Source: Nocardia otitidiscaviarum NBRC 14405
GTDB lineage: Bacteria; Actinomycetota; Actinomycetes; Mycobacteriales; Mycobacteriaceae
Length of the DNA: 64,000 nt
Reading direction: 5' to 3'
NCBI RefSeq assembly: GCF_000308635.1
Contig: NZ_BAGD01000054.1
Coordinates: 124,001-188,000, forward strand
How positions within the stretch are numbered: position 1 is the first letter of the stretch; the number at the start of each line of letters is the position of its first letter. The notes under the pieces are model-generated. The model worked only from the letters and a program-made list of their open reading frames with translations, did no database searches and was not told the origin of the DNA. Shown piece by piece: positions 25,163 to 34,762 of this stretch. The translations under genes were made by a program, and so were the position numbers.

Positions 25163-26320
25163 ATGCGCAGAACGGTTTTCACCGCCGACCACGACGCCTT
25201 CCGGGAGACGGTACGCGCCTTCATCGAGGCCGAGGTCGTTCCCGTCTACGAGAAGTGGTATGCCGAGGGCATCGTGCCCCGCGAGTTCTACCACAGGCTG
25301 GCCGAACTCGGCGTCTTCGGCATCGAGGTGCCCGAGGAGTACGGCGGGGCTGGTATCGAGTCCTTCAAGTTCCAGGCCATCCTCATGGAGGAGACCGCGC
25401 GCGCCGGAGTGTCCTTCGGTGGTTCGAGCGTCCATGTCGGACTCTGCCTGCCCTACCTGAAATCCCTCGCCACCGCCGAGCAGAAGCAGCGCTGGCTACC
25501 GGGATTCGTCACCGGAGAGCTCATGTTCGCCATCGCCATGACCGAACCCGGCACCGGCTCCGATCTGGCCGGTATGCGCACCACCGCCAAACTGTCCGAG
25601 GACGGCACGCACTATGTGCTCAACGGCGCCAAGACCTTCATCACCGGCGGCGTGCACGCCGACCGGGTGATCGTCTGCGCCCGCACCGCGCCGCCCACCG
25701 AGCAGGACCGCCGCCACGGTATCTCGCTGTTCGTCGTGGACACCACATCACCCGGCTACACCGTCGGCCGCAAGCTCGACAAGCTGGGGCTGAAGGTCTC
25801 CGACACCGCCGAACTCACCTTCACCGACGTGCGGGTGCCGGTGGCGGATCTGCTCGGCGCGGAACATCAGGGGTTCTCCTACCTCGGGCGCAATCTGCCG
25901 CAGGAGCGACTGTCCATTGCCGTCGGCGCGTACGCGCAGGCCACGGCCGCGGTGCGGTTCGCGAAGGAATACACCCGGCAGCGCAGTGTTTTCGGGCAAC
26001 CGGTGGCCAGCTTCCAGAACACCAAGTTCGAACTCGCCGCCTGTCGCGCCGAGGTCGACGCCGCCGAGGCAGTGGTGGACCGCGCCCTCGACGCCCTCGA
26101 CGCCGGGGAACTGACCCCCGCCGACGCCGCCTCGGCCAAGCTGTTCTGCACCGAGGTCGCCGCCCGCGTCATCGACCGGTGCCTGCAACTGCACGGCGGC
26201 TATGGATTCATCAACGAGTATCCGATCGCCCGGCTGTACGCCGACAATCGCGTCAACCGGATCTACGGTGGCACCAGTGAGGTGATGAAGATGATCATCG
26301 CCAAGGATATGGGACTGTAA
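25163..26320 (+). CDS. Acyl-CoA dehydrogenase, long-chain (LCAD) type
   Basis: 385 residues, starting 15 bases after the SDR stop. FAIAMTEPGTGSDLAGM, KTFITGG, RQRSVFGQPVASFQNTKF and HGGYGFINEYPIARLYAD are typical. At the place where the first enzyme has YEGTS this one has IYGGTSEVMK, so Gly replaces the usual catalytic Glu. A Glu in NLPQERLSIAVG is at the place used by long-chain and isovaleryl-type enzymes. So the two dehydrogenases of this operon probably act on different acyl chains. The MaoC-type gene follows after 12 bases. Confidence 0.95.
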   Translation: MRRTVFTADHDAFRETVRAFIEAEVVPVYEKWYAEGIVPREFYHRLAELGVFGIEVPEEYGGAGIESFKFQAILMEETARAGVSFGGSSVHVGLCLPYLKSLATAEQKQRWLPGFVTGELMFAIAMTEPGTGSDLAGMRTTAKLSEDGTHYVLNGAKTFITGGVHADRVIVCARTAPPTEQDRRHGISLFVVDTTSPGYTVGRKLDKLGLKVSDTAELTFTDVRVPVADLLGAEHQGFSYLGRNLPQERLSIAVGAYAQATAAVRFAKEYTRQRSVFGQPVASFQNTKFELAACRAEVDAAEAVVDRALDALDAGELTPADAASAKLFCTEVAARVIDRCLQLHGGYGFINEYPIARLYADNRVNRIYGGTSEVMKMIIAKDMGL

Positions 26321-26332
26321 GGAGCGCGACGC

Positions 26333-26785
26333 ATGACCGAGTTCGCGGACTTCGACGCCCTGCGCGCCGCCGTCGGCACCGAGGTCGGGGTGAGCGAGTG
26401 GCTCACCGTCGATCAGCGGCGCATCGACCTGTTCGCCGAGGCCACCGGGGACCACCAGTGGATCCACGTGGACGCCGACCGCGCCGCCGCCGGACCCTAC
26501 GGCGGTACCATCGCGCACGGCTTTCTGACCCTGTCGCTCATCGTGCCGCTCACCCAGCAGATCATGACCGTGCGCTGCGCCAGCGCCGGAATCAACTACG
26601 GGCTGAACAAGGTTCGCTTCATCACGCCGGTTCCGGCCGGTGGGGCGATTCGTGCGCGGTTGACGCTGAACTCCGTCACCGACGTTCCCGGCGGGGTGCA
26701 GGCCGAACGCACCGTCACCGTCGAACTCGACGGTGCCGACCGTCCGGCCTGTGTGGCCGAGAGCATCACTCGCTATCTGATGTGA
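26333..26785 (+). CDS. MaoC/NodN-type enoyl-CoA hydratase
   Basis: 150 residues, hot-dog fold. The hydratase motif is EATGDHQWIHVDADRAA (about 32-48), with Asp and His in the usual positions, followed by YGGTIAHGFLTLSLIVPL. This is an R-specific hydratase or dehydratase acting on 2-enoyl-CoA. It is the last gene of the TetR operon, whose four enzymes could carry out dehydrogenation, hydration and reduction or oxidation of an acyl-CoA. A thiolase is not present, so a full beta-oxidation turn would need a gene elsewhere. Confidence 0.93.
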   Translation: MTEFADFDALRAAVGTEVGVSEWLTVDQRRIDLFAEATGDHQWIHVDADRAAAGPYGGTIAHGFLTLSLIVPLTQQIMTVRCASAGINYGLNKVRFITPVPAGGAIRARLTLNSVTDVPGGVQAERTVTVELDGADRPACVAESITRYLM

Positions 26786-26863
26786 CTCCGGGTCCGGTGG
26801 CGTCGCTGCCCCGCACCGCCGCGGTGTCGCGCGGCGGGTTGTCGGGTTGGGGGTGGGGCGCCG

Positions 26864-27535
26864 TCACTGCCCGGGGCCGAACGGGTGCGCCGACAGGGGC
26901 GTCTCATCGGGGGTCATGGTCGCCACCACCGAAATTCCGGCGGCCTGGAAATTGCTGAGCGCGCGCCCGATGTGATCTGCGGAGGTGATCAGGATGGCGG
27001 TCGTCGCACCGATGGCCGCCATCACCTTCGCCGAGAAGGCCGCGTTCTGCACCGTCGAATTCGCCTGGGTCTCGACATGGATGCGCTGCGGGGGAATGCC
27101 GCGCGCGATCAGCCACTCCGCCATGGCCGCCGCCTCGGGCACGCCATTGCGCGGATTGCCGCCGGTGACGATGACCGGCGCGGCGGGGGAGAGCACCGCC
27201 GAGACGTATCCGGCGTGCAGCCGATTGATCAGTTCCGGACGCATGGACCCGTCCGGCAGCAGCCCGTAGCCGAGCACCACGATGGCGGTGTTCGGGGTGA
27301 ACAGCGCGGGCAGTTCCAGGCCCGGCAGACGCAGGGTCGTCACCGAGTCGATGGCCGCGAGCACCTCGTCGGTGATTCCGGTGGACGGATGTGCCGGGGC
27401 GGCAGCGGGTTCGGCGAACGCCGGGGCCGCGGTCAGGGCCAGGGCGGTCACGGCCGCACCCGTGACCACGAGTCGCGCGACCGCGCGGGCCGCGTGCCGC
27501 AGGGTGGGAACGGGGGGAAGGAACTGATCGAACAT
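26864..27535 (-). CDS. Secreted DUF218 (YdcF/SanA-like) protein
   Basis: 223 residues from the ATG at 27535, with AGGAGGTCA just upstream; longer frames upstream lack any site. A signal peptide ends LTAAPAFAEPA. The DUF218 domain has AIVVLGYGLLPDGSMRPELI, VIVTGGNPRNGVPEAAAMAE, WLIARGIPPQRIHVETQANS and AILITSADHIGR. Relatives (SanA, ElyC) affect cell-envelope integrity and lipid-carrier metabolism. The catalytic role is not settled. It converges with the MaoC gene. Confidence 0.88.
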   Translation of the reverse strand: MFDQFLPPVPTLRHAARAVARLVVTGAAVTALALTAAPAFAEPAAAPAHPSTGITDEVLAAIDSVTTLRLPGLELPALFTPNTAIVVLGYGLLPDGSMRPELINRLHAGYVSAVLSPAAPVIVTGGNPRNGVPEAAAMAEWLIARGIPPQRIHVETQANSTVQNAAFSAKVMAAIGATTAILITSADHIGRALSNFQAAGISVVATMTPDETPLSAHPFGPGQ

Positions 27536-27688
27536 CGGGGTGACCTCCTGACCACAAGATGTGACAAGTAGTCGGTTCACATTTTCGTCAATGATCACCC
27601 GTGCCGTACCGGCCGGTAGGCGAATCCGCGAAATCGGCACGCATTGGCGCGAACCGACAACCGGCACGTACTCGCGGACAACGCAGCA

Positions 27689-27718
27689 GGGCCCCGAGTC
27701 GAATTCGACTCGGGGCCC
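27689..27718 (-). terminator. Perfect 30-bp palindrome after qcrB
   Basis: Perfect palindrome with GAATTC at its centre, 40 bases downstream of the qcrB stop. Probably a terminator for the bc1 operon, and symmetrical, so it could work both ways. Confidence 0.75.
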
Positions 27719-27758
27719 TGCCCTGTGACGATCAGTGAGAACTGCGCTCAGTGAGAAC

Positions 27759-29384
27759 TCAGTGCTCGCTGTGCTTTCCGCTGGAACCGGCATCCTGCGC
27801 CGCCTCCAGCGCCGCCAGCATGTCGTGCTCCTCCTGGTGCGCCAGCTGCGCGTTGGACTCGATCTCGGCGGGCGGATCGGCCCGCAGGAAGGAACCCGAA
27901 CCCGGCTTGCCGGCCGAACCCAGCTTGGACATCTTCTTCGGCACCGGAGCGCCCTGGTACTCCAGGGGGATCGGGTGGCCGTGCGAATCCACCGGGCCCA
28001 GCGGCTGGTGGATCTCGATGTACTCGCCGTGCGGCAGGCGCTTGATCACGCCGGTCTCGACACCGTGCTCCAGCACCGCGCGGTCGCTGCGCTGCAGGCC
28101 GATGCAGAACCGGTAGGCGATGAAGTACGCCAGCGGCGGGCCGACCAGCAGCAGGATGCGACCACCCCAGGTGGTGGCGTTCAGCGAGATGTCGAACTTG
28201 AACGCGATGATGTCGTTCACGCAGGAGATGGTCAGCACCAGGTAGAAGGTGATGGCCATGGCGCCGATGGCGGTACGCACCGGCACGTCGCGCGGACGCT
28301 GCAGCAGGTTGTGCCGGGCGTCGTCACCGGTGAGGCGCTTCTCGATCCACGGGTAGGCGATCAGCACCGTGAACACCAGACCCATGATCAGCGCCACCCA
28401 GAACACCGCGGGCACCGTGTAGTTGCCGATGTAGATCTCCCACGGCGGCATCAGACGCGCCATACCGTCGGTCCACATCATGTAGAAGTCCGGCTGCGAA
28501 CCCGCCGAGACCTGAGACGGGTTGTACGGACCCAGGTTCCAGATCGGGTTGATCTGCAGCAGACCACCCATGAGCGCGATGATGCCGAGGGTGAAGCAGA
28601 AGAACGCGCCCTGATCCGCGGCGAACACCGGAACGATGCGGGCACCCACCACATTGGTTTCCTTGCGGCCCGGGCCGGGGAACTGGGTGTGCTTCTGGTA
28701 CCAGACGATCGCCACGTGCGCCGCGATCAGCGCCAGCATGATGCCCGGCAGCAGCAGCACGTGCGCGATGTACAGACGCGGAATGATGATGTCGCCGGGG
28801 AAGTCGCCGCCGAACATCAGCCAGTGCAACCAGGTGCCCACCACCGGAACACCGATGGTGATACCCGAGAAGGCCGCGCGCAGACCGGTACCCGACAGCA
28901 GGTCGTCGGGCAGCGAGTAGCCGAAGAAGCCCTCGAACATGGCCAGGATCAGCAGCAGCGAACCGATCACCCAGTTCGCCTCACGCGGCTTGCGGAACGC
29001 GCCGGTGAAGAAGATGCGGAACAGGTGGATGATGATCGACGCCGCGAACAGCAGCGCCGCCCAGTGGTGCACCTGCCGGACGAACAGGCCGCCGCGCACC
29101 TCGAAGGAGATGTTCAGCGCCGTCTCGTACGCCCGCGACATGCCGACGCCGCGCAGCGGCTGGTACGCGCCGTCATAGGTGACGTGCGCCATCGACGGGT
29201 CGAAGTACAGCGTCAGGTAGATACCCGACAGCAGCAGGATGATGAAGCAGTAGAGCGCGATCTCACCGAGCAGGAACGACCAGTGGGTCGGGAAGACCTT
29301 GTTGATCGAGCGCTTCACGAAGGCCGCGGCCTGATACCGCTCATCCATTTCGTTGGCCTGTGCGGCCGCTTTGCTTGGGCTCAT
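27759..29384 (-). CDS. qcrB: Cytochrome bc1 complex cytochrome b subunit
   Basis: 541 residues, eight or more membrane helices, with quinol-binding and haem-binding parts of cytochrome b. [30 protein letters not shown] and [14 protein letters not shown] are visible. Its C-terminal extension (from about residue 420) is long and hydrophilic, as in other Actinobacteria. It moves electrons from menaquinol in the supercomplex. The ATG overlaps the qcrA stop (ATGA), so translation is coupled. It is the last gene of ctaE-qcrC-qcrA-qcrB. Confidence 0.97.
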   Translation of the reverse strand: MSPSKAAAQANEMDERYQAAAFVKRSINKVFPTHWSFLLGEIALYCFIILLLSGIYLTLYFDPSMAHVTYDGAYQPLRGVGMSRAYETALNISFEVRGGLFVRQVHHWAALLFAASIIIHLFRIFFTGAFRKPREANWVIGSLLLILAMFEGFFGYSLPDDLLSGTGLRAAFSGITIGVPVVGTWLHWLMFGGDFPGDIIIPRLYIAHVLLLPGIMLALIAAHVAIVWYQKHTQFPGPGRKETNVVGARIVPVFAADQGAFFCFTLGIIALMGGLLQINPIWNLGPYNPSQVSAGSQPDFYMMWTDGMARLMPPWEIYIGNYTVPAVFWVALIMGLVFTVLIAYPWIEKRLTGDDARHNLLQRPRDVPVRTAIGAMAITFYLVLTISCVNDIIAFKFDISLNATTWGGRILLLVGPPLAYFIAYRFCIGLQRSDRAVLEHGVETGVIKRLPHGEYIEIHQPLGPVDSHGHPIPLEYQGAPVPKKMSKLGSAGKPGSGSFLRADPPAEIESNAQLAHQEEHDMLAALEAAQDAGSSGKHSEH

Positions 29385-30538
29385 GAACGACGCTCCCAGA
29401 AGGCCGGTCCGAGCGGCTCGATGAAGTCGCCGTTGGCGACCAGGTAGCCCTCGGAGTTGACGGTGATCGGCAGCTGCGGCAGCGCGCGGGCGGCGGGACC
29501 GAAGACCGGCTTACCCCATTCGGTCGCGGAGAACTGCGACTGGTGGCAGGGGCACAGGATCCGGTTGGTCTGCTGCTCGAACAGCGAGGTCGGGCAGCCC
29601 AGGTGGGTGCAGATCTTCGAGTAGGCGAAGTAGTCACCGTAGTTGAAGCTCTCCTGGCCCTTACGCTTGACCGCCTTCTCCGCGTCCGCGGTGCGCAGGC
29701 GGATCAGCATGACGGCATTGCGGATACCGCGCAGCGACTGCAGGGTCTCGTGCGAGTCGCCCCGCCACTCTTCCTTCCAGGGGAAGACGGTCTCCATCGC
29801 GCCCGCGTCCAGATCCTCCGGACGCACCAGCACGATGTCCTCGATGCGGCCGGTGTCGCGGCGCAGGTAGACGGTCTGACCCGGGTAGTCCGGGGTCCAG
29901 CCCGACACCCACAGCGGCGACTTGTCGCCCTTGGCCCACGGGTTCTTCACCATGCCGCCGACGAAGACGAACAGCGCGCCGATGCCGAGCAGGCCCGCGC
30001 CCAGACCCGCGGTGCGGGTGATCATCTTGCGGCGGGCCAGCGTGGAGGTGTCCAGCGCGTCCTGCAGCTCGGCGGCCAGGGTGCGGCGGTTGGTCTCCGA
30101 GGACTTGCCGTCGTGGCGGTCCTGGATGGAGATCTCGGCCGGGATGAACTTCTTGCGGATCAGCACCACCGCGATACCGATGGCCAGCACCGCGATACCC
30201 AGCGACAGGCCGACCAGCGGGGTGTACAGGCTGTAGGCGGCATTGCCCTCGTCATTGCGGGACTTGTAGCTCCACGGCCAGAACAGGAAGACGCCGATCA
30301 GCGCGACGGCCGACAGCGCCGAGATGCCGAACCACATCGCCACCTGACGCTCGGCCCGCTTCTCGGCCCGGGTGCCGGGCACCGGCCAGCGCGGCGCGCG
30401 ATAGGCGACGTCGACACCGTCCATCTTCGTGCCGAGTTCGACCAGTTCGTCCCGCGAGAGCGCGTCGAGCTGCTCCTCGGTCAGATCCGTCTGCGGCGTG
30501 GGGTGGTCCCCCATGCTGTTTCGCTCCTCTTCGCTCAT
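29381..30538 (-). CDS. qcrA: Cytochrome bc1 complex Rieske iron-sulfur subunit
   Basis: 385 residues from the ATG at 30538, which overlaps the qcrC stop (ATGA); the frame reaches 30556, but that would begin inside qcrC. Three membrane helices in the first half are typical of the actinobacterial subunit. The 2Fe-2S ligands are CTHLGC and CPCHQSQF in the C-terminal domain (about residues 315-345). The cluster takes electrons from menaquinol to cytochrome c1. Confidence 0.97.
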   Translation of the reverse strand: MSEEERNSMGDHPTPQTDLTEEQLDALSRDELVELGTKMDGVDVAYRAPRWPVPGTRAEKRAERQVAMWFGISALSAVALIGVFLFWPWSYKSRNDEGNAAYSLYTPLVGLSLGIAVLAIGIAVVLIRKKFIPAEISIQDRHDGKSSETNRRTLAAELQDALDTSTLARRKMITRTAGLGAGLLGIGALFVFVGGMVKNPWAKGDKSPLWVSGWTPDYPGQTVYLRRDTGRIEDIVLVRPEDLDAGAMETVFPWKEEWRGDSHETLQSLRGIRNAVMLIRLRTADAEKAVKRKGQESFNYGDYFAYSKICTHLGCPTSLFEQQTNRILCPCHQSQFSATEWGKPVFGPAARALPQLPITVNSEGYLVANGDFIEPLGPAFWERRS

Positions 30539-31416
30539 GACCGGGATCCGATCCACATGGCGGAACCGACCAGCAGGGTGATGCCGACGATCCAGGCGGC
30601 CAGACCCTCGGTGGCGGGACCGAAGCCGCCGAGGCCGTAGCCGCCCTCGGACTGGGTCTCGGTGCGGTCCTTGACGTAGGCGACGATGTCGCGCTTCTCC
30701 TCCGGCGTCAGCTGCCGGTCGGAGAACTTGGGCATGTTCTGCGGGCCGGTGAGCATCGCGGTGTAGATCTGCTGCTCATTGGCCGGTTCCAGCGGCGGCG
30801 CGAACTTGCCGGACGACAGCGCGCCACCCTTGCCGGTGAAGTTGTGGCAGGACGCGCAGTTCATGCGGAACAGTTCGCCACCGCGACCCAGATCGGCGCC
30901 CCCGATCAGCGACTCCTGCGCGATCTCGCCATCGGCGTCGCGGACCACGGTCGGGCCGCCGCCGTTGGCGGCGATGTACGCGCCCAGCGCATCGGTCTGG
31001 CGGGCGTCGAACTTGGGGGGCTTGCGCATGATCTGCGCCTCGTTGCGGACCGCGGGCATGCGGCCGGTGGAGACCTGGAAGTAGACCGCGGCCTCACCGA
31101 CGCCGATCAGGCTGGGACCGCGATCCTCCACACCCTGCAGGTTGACGCCGTGGCAGGTGACACACGAGGTGTCGTAGATCTGCTTACCCTCGCGCAGCAG
31201 CGCGGACTGATCCTCGTTCGCGGTCGCGACCTGGGCGTCCGGGGTCAGCGCCGAGGCCGTGAAGCCGGCTCCGACGAGGCCCATCAGCAGAACCAGACCG
31301 CCCGCGAAGCGCCGCTTGCTGCGCCGCCGCTTGCGGATCTTGGTGGCCTGATTCTCTTGCGCGCTGCCGATCCCGGGGCCGCTGGGATCTGGCGCTGACG
31401 GGGGAGATGAACTCAT
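30535..31416 (-). CDS. qcrC: Cytochrome bc1 complex dihaem cytochrome c subunit
   Basis: 293 residues. An N-terminal helix (signal anchor after a basic KRRRSKRR stretch), two CxxCH haem sites (CVTCHG near residue 87 and CASCHN near residue 190) and a C-terminal helix. The dihaem form hands electrons straight to the aa3 oxidase CtaC, without a soluble cytochrome c, as in mycobacteria and corynebacteria. Between ctaE and qcrA. Confidence 0.97.
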   Translation of the reverse strand: MSSSPPSAPDPSGPGIGSAQENQATKIRKRRRSKRRFAGGLVLLMGLVGAGFTASALTPDAQVATANEDQSALLREGKQIYDTSCVTCHGVNLQGVEDRGPSLIGVGEAAVYFQVSTGRMPAVRNEAQIMRKPPKFDARQTDALGAYIAANGGGPTVVRDADGEIAQESLIGGADLGRGGELFRMNCASCHNFTGKGGALSSGKFAPPLEPANEQQIYTAMLTGPQNMPKFSDRQLTPEEKRDIVAYVKDRTETQSEGGYGLGGFGPATEGLAAWIVGITLLVGSAMWIGSRS

Positions 31417-31468
31417 CTGTGTCCCTTTGGAGTAGACGGAACCGACTGTGCAGAAGCTCTTGTCCGGA

Positions 31469-32086
31469 CTAGCGGACGAAGTAGATCGTGGCGAACAGCC
31501 CGATCCAGACGATGTCGACGAAGTGCCAGTAGTAGGAGACGACGATCGCCGCCGTGGCCTGCGCCGGGGTGAACTTGCTGAGCGTCGTGCGCACCAGCAG
31601 GAACACGAAGGCGATCAGACCGCCGATGACGTGCAGGCCGTGGAAGCCGGTGGTGATGTAGAACACCGAGCCGTAGACGCTGCTGGAGATCGAGGTGCCC
31701 TCGTGCACGAGGTGGTAGTACTCGTAGCCCTGGCCCGCCACGAAGAACGTGCCCATGAGCAGGGTGATGAAGTACCAGCGCCGCAGGCCGAACACATCGC
31801 CCTTCTCCGCCGCGAAAACACCCATCTGGCAGGTGAAGGACGACGCGACCAGCACCGCGGTGACAGGCACGGCGAGTGCCATGTTCAGCTCGGTCGGCTC
31901 CGTCGGCCAGCCGAGTTCGGGGTTGGCCTGCGCGCGAGCAACGAAGTACATGGCGAACAGGCCGGCGAAGAACATCAGCTCGCTCGACAGCCAGATGATG
32001 GTACCGACACTGACCATGTTGGGCCGGTTCAGCGAATGCACACGCTGGGTAATGGCCGATCCTGGGGTCCCTACTGCGGTCGTCAC
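31469..32086 (-). CDS. ctaE: Cytochrome c oxidase subunit III
   Basis: 205 residues from a GTG at 32086. Five membrane helices, and signature stretches [35 protein letters not shown] and [15 protein letters not shown]. It is part of the aa3 oxidase and stands first in the operon with qcrCAB. This order is found across mycolate-containing Actinobacteria. CATACT lies seven bases before the GTG and could be the -10 of a leaderless start, though its first base is not the consensus T. Confidence 0.96.
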   Translation of the reverse strand: MTTAVGTPGSAITQRVHSLNRPNMVSVGTIIWLSSELMFFAGLFAMYFVARAQANPELGWPTEPTELNMALAVPVTAVLVASSFTCQMGVFAAEKGDVFGLRRWYFITLLMGTFFVAGQGYEYYHLVHEGTSISSSVYGSVFYITTGFHGLHVIGGLIAFVFLLVRTTLSKFTPAQATAAIVVSYYWHFVDIVWIGLFATIYFVR

Positions 32087-32320
32087 GCCGGTAAGTATGA
32101 CCCCTTGTAGTACGACAGGTGTAGCCGGGTACGAAACTTCGGGGCGCGTGTCGGAAACCGCAGCGCGAGAGGATCTCCCGAGTAGCGCCCGGCGTGTCTC
32201 TCGAGCAGGGCTTTTCTGCTGCCGGGGCGATTCGCGGCGGTGACGGCACCCAAGCTAGAGCACGTGGCTGAGAAAAAGGCAAGAGCGAAACCTGTGATCC
32301 GGACCCGCGGAAGGAATGAA

Positions 32321-32716
32321 ATGACCTCGAAGACCTGGTGGCGACGGCTGTTCGGGCGGGCGACCGCGCCCGAACTCGACCCCTCCGACACCGATCTGGT
32401 GGAGGTGGTGGCGAGTTTCGACGACGCCGAAGCCTGTTCGACCGCATTGGAGCGGGCCACCGGCTGGACGCCGCAGCGGCCCGCGGTGCTGCGGCACCTG
32501 CTGCGACTGCCCGCGGCGCAGGTGGAGAGCGCGGCCGCCATCGCCGCACAGGACGGATACACGGTGCACGAGCGCGGCGACGGCGATCCGTGCGAGGTCG
32601 TGTTGCAACGCGTGCAGTTGCTCGACGCGCTGCACTGCTCGCAGGAACGCGCGCGCATGGCCGGATTGGCGCAGCGGCACGACGGGACCGCCCTCGGCTG
32701 GACGGCCTGGCAGTGA
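32321..32716 (+). CDS. Conserved hypothetical protein between ctaE and trpD
   Basis: 131 residues from the ATG at 32321, with AAGGA five bases upstream. No known domain. It is soluble, with a basic Trp-containing start (MTSKTWWRRLFG), then an acidic and helical body (DTDLVEVVASFDDAEACSTAL). No signal peptide. The gene is divergent from ctaE and precedes trpD, so it may share regulation with either. The function is unknown. Confidence 0.7.
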   Translation: MTSKTWWRRLFGRATAPELDPSDTDLVEVVASFDDAEACSTALERATGWTPQRPAVLRHLLRLPAAQVESAAAIAAQDGYTVHERGDGDPCEVVLQRVQLLDALHCSQERARMAGLAQRHDGTALGWTAWQ

Positions 32717-32813
32717 AAGCCGGTACCGCCCGGGGGAAAATCCCGTGCCCGGCGCACTAGGCTGCTGAGGGAGCACTGGTGTGCCGAAACCACCAGCAAC
32801 GGGAGAGAGAAGC

Positions 32814-33863
32814 ATGAGCGCGCGCAGCTGGAGGGAAATCCTCACCATCCTGACCGAAGGACGTGACCTGTCCACGGAGGAGGCGGCGTGGGCGATGAAC
32901 GAGATCTTCACCGACAACGCCACCTCCGCCCAGATCGCGGCCTTCGGCGTGGCCATGAAGATGAAGGGTCCCTCGCTGTCCGAACTGAGCGGGCTGGCCT
33001 CGGGCATGCTCGCCCACGCCCGGCGGGTGGAACTCGACTTCGGGGCCGTCGACATCGTCGGCACCGGCGGTGACCGCTCCGGCAGCGTCAATATCTCCAC
33101 CATGTCCTCGATCGTGGTGGCCGCCAGCGGGGTGCCGGTGGTCAAACACGGGAACCGGGCGGCGTCCTCCAAGAGCGGCGGGGCCGATGTGCTGGAGGCG
33201 CTCGGGGTGAAGATCGCGCTCGGGCCGGAAGCGGTGGAACGCTGTGTGCGCGAGGTCGGGGTGGGCTTCTGCTTCGCGCCCATGTTCCATCCGTCACTGC
33301 GATTCGCCGGGCCGGCGCGCAGTGAGATCGGCATCCCCACCGTATTCAATGTGCTGGGGCCGCTGACCAATCCGGCGCAGCCGCGGGCGGGGCTCATCGG
33401 GTGCGCCTTCGAGGACCTGCTGCCGACCTATGCGGGCGTGTTCACCGAGCGCGGCGCCTCGGCGCTGGTGGTGCGCGGCAACGACGGACTCGACGAGATC
33501 ACCACGGTGGACACCACCGACGTGTGGGTGGTCGCGGGCGGACAGCGCCGCCACGTCACCATCGACCCGGTCGAACTCGGGATTCCGCGAGTGGAGCCCG
33601 CCGCGCTCCAGGGTGGGGACGCCGCCATGAACGCGGTCATCGCCCGCAATATGCTGGCGGGCGAGCCCGGGCCGGTGCGCGACGCGGTGCTGCTGAACTC
33701 GGCCGCGGCCATCGTGGCCTTCGAACTCGACAGTGTCGAGACCGAACTGCACGACAAGCTGGCCGGAGCATTGAAGCGGGTCGCGACCGCGGTCGACTCC
33801 GGGGCGGCGGCCGGGTTGCTCGACCGGTGGGCGGCACTCAGCAATGAACTCGGTACCGACTGA
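32814..33863 (+). CDS. trpD: Anthranilate phosphoribosyltransferase
   Basis: 349 residues from the ATG at 32814, with GGGAGAGAGA just upstream. Joins anthranilate and phosphoribosyl pyrophosphate in tryptophan synthesis. Signatures are DIVGTGGDRSGSVNIST (about residues 80-96, PRPP site), KHGNRAASSKSGGADVLEAL and FAPMFHPSLR. TrpD stands alone here, away from the other trp genes, as in mycobacteria. Confidence 0.97.
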   Translation: MSARSWREILTILTEGRDLSTEEAAWAMNEIFTDNATSAQIAAFGVAMKMKGPSLSELSGLASGMLAHARRVELDFGAVDIVGTGGDRSGSVNISTMSSIVVAASGVPVVKHGNRAASSKSGGADVLEALGVKIALGPEAVERCVREVGVGFCFAPMFHPSLRFAGPARSEIGIPTVFNVLGPLTNPAQPRAGLIGCAFEDLLPTYAGVFTERGASALVVRGNDGLDEITTVDTTDVWVVAGGQRRHVTIDPVELGIPRVEPAALQGGDAAMNAVIARNMLAGEPGPVRDAVLLNSAAAIVAFELDSVETELHDKLAGALKRVATAVDSGAAAGLLDRWAALSNELGTD

Positions 33864-33900
33864 GGGATTTCGACCGCGGCGGGGCACGGCTTCCCGCGAT

Positions 33901-33935
33901 TCTCCCCGTCGAGTCCGCTCGGCGGGGAGATCTCT
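33901..33935 (+). terminator. Terminator after trpD
   Basis: 13-base stem (33901-33913 with 33918-33930, one G-T pair), four-base loop, followed by TCTCTTA. It lies 38 bases after the trpD stop. Confidence 0.7.
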
Positions 33936-34058
33936 TATCGCGTAGCCGGTGTGTTGCTCATCGATCGATAGCCGGTCGCCACGTTAGGGTGCACGGGATT
34001 GCCAGCCGTGCCGATGCACCCGACGCGGATGCACCGCGGCTCGAGTGAGGAGTTCAGC

Positions 34059-34166
34059 ATGCGCGACGCTCTGGTCAAATCCGGGCTGTTCGCGGCCGTC
34101 TTCATCGTGGCCGCCCCGATGGCGCTCGCTGCGCTCACCACGGTGGGGGCCCGGCTACGCGGCTGA
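34059..34166 (+). CDS. Very small membrane protein (35 aa)
   Basis: 35 residues starting at an ATG with GTGAGGAG 5-12 bases upstream, one of the better ribosome sites in this window. One hydrophobic helix (SGLFAAVFIVAAPMALAAL) with a short charged start and a basic end (RLRG), so it could be a single-pass membrane peptide. Not recognised. It sits after the trpD terminator and converges with the Lrp-like gene, so it would be its own small unit. Confidence 0.45.
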   Translation: MRDALVKSGLFAAVFIVAAPMALAALTTVGARLRG

Positions 34167-34178
34167 GTCCGCGCGGCA

Positions 34179-34454
34179 CTACTCGCCGATGGAGAATCCC
34201 GCCTCCACATCGGCGCGCGCATAGGACTTGAAGGCGATATTGGTGACGGTGCGCAGCACACCCGCCGTCTTGTTGATCCTGCCGGTCACCACCTCGGCGA
34301 TCTGCTCATGATCGCGCACCCGCACGATCGCGATCAGGTCCACATCGCCCGCGCACGAATACACCTCGGTCACGCCGTCGATATCGGCCAGCGCCTGCGC
34401 GGTCTCGGGAATGCGGGCGGCCTCGGCGTGGATGAGCACGATCGCGGTAATCAT
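34179..34454 (-). CDS. Lrp/AsnC ligand-binding (RAM) domain protein
   Basis: 91 residues, only the RAM effector domain of Lrp/AsnC regulators: AIVLIHAEAARIPETAQALA, DIDGVTEVYSCAGDVDLIA and IVRVRDHEQIAEVVTGRI. No DNA-binding part precedes it in frame. Single-domain proteins of this type form dimers and bind amino acids, and are thought to modulate full-length regulators. It begins with an ATG at 34454. Confidence 0.9.
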   Translation of the reverse strand: MITAIVLIHAEAARIPETAQALADIDGVTEVYSCAGDVDLIAIVRVRDHEQIAEVVTGRINKTAGVLRTVTNIAFKSYARADVEAGFSIGE

Positions 34455-34762
34455 GACGCCACTGTATTGGATCGCGCCCGCCCACCGCTGCGGCCGGGCG
34501 CGGGCGGGGCGGGCGTCCCGACGCGGGGCGCTGAACCGCGCGTCGTCGTGGGCGGTTCGGTGCGTCGGTAGCCGACGGAGTGGTCAGGCGTGGCCGCTCG
34601 CGGGGGCCGTGGTCCGTCGTTCGTAGGATGGTCTAGCGGGTTGGTTGTTCGCGGGGCGGTCGATGAGGCCATTGCTTGCGGCGTGGCCAGGGGCCGGTTT
34701 CGCGGGGTGGTCGGGGTCCGTTGCCCGCGAGGCGGCCGGGGGGGTCGGTAACATCGCAGGGT
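34455..34762. other. Intergenic region with leaderless promoter for the DUF3558 gene
   Basis: No gene seen. It is G-rich on the plus strand. TAACAT at 34749-34754 lies eight bases before the next ATG and serves as a likely -10 box. Confidence 0.5.
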
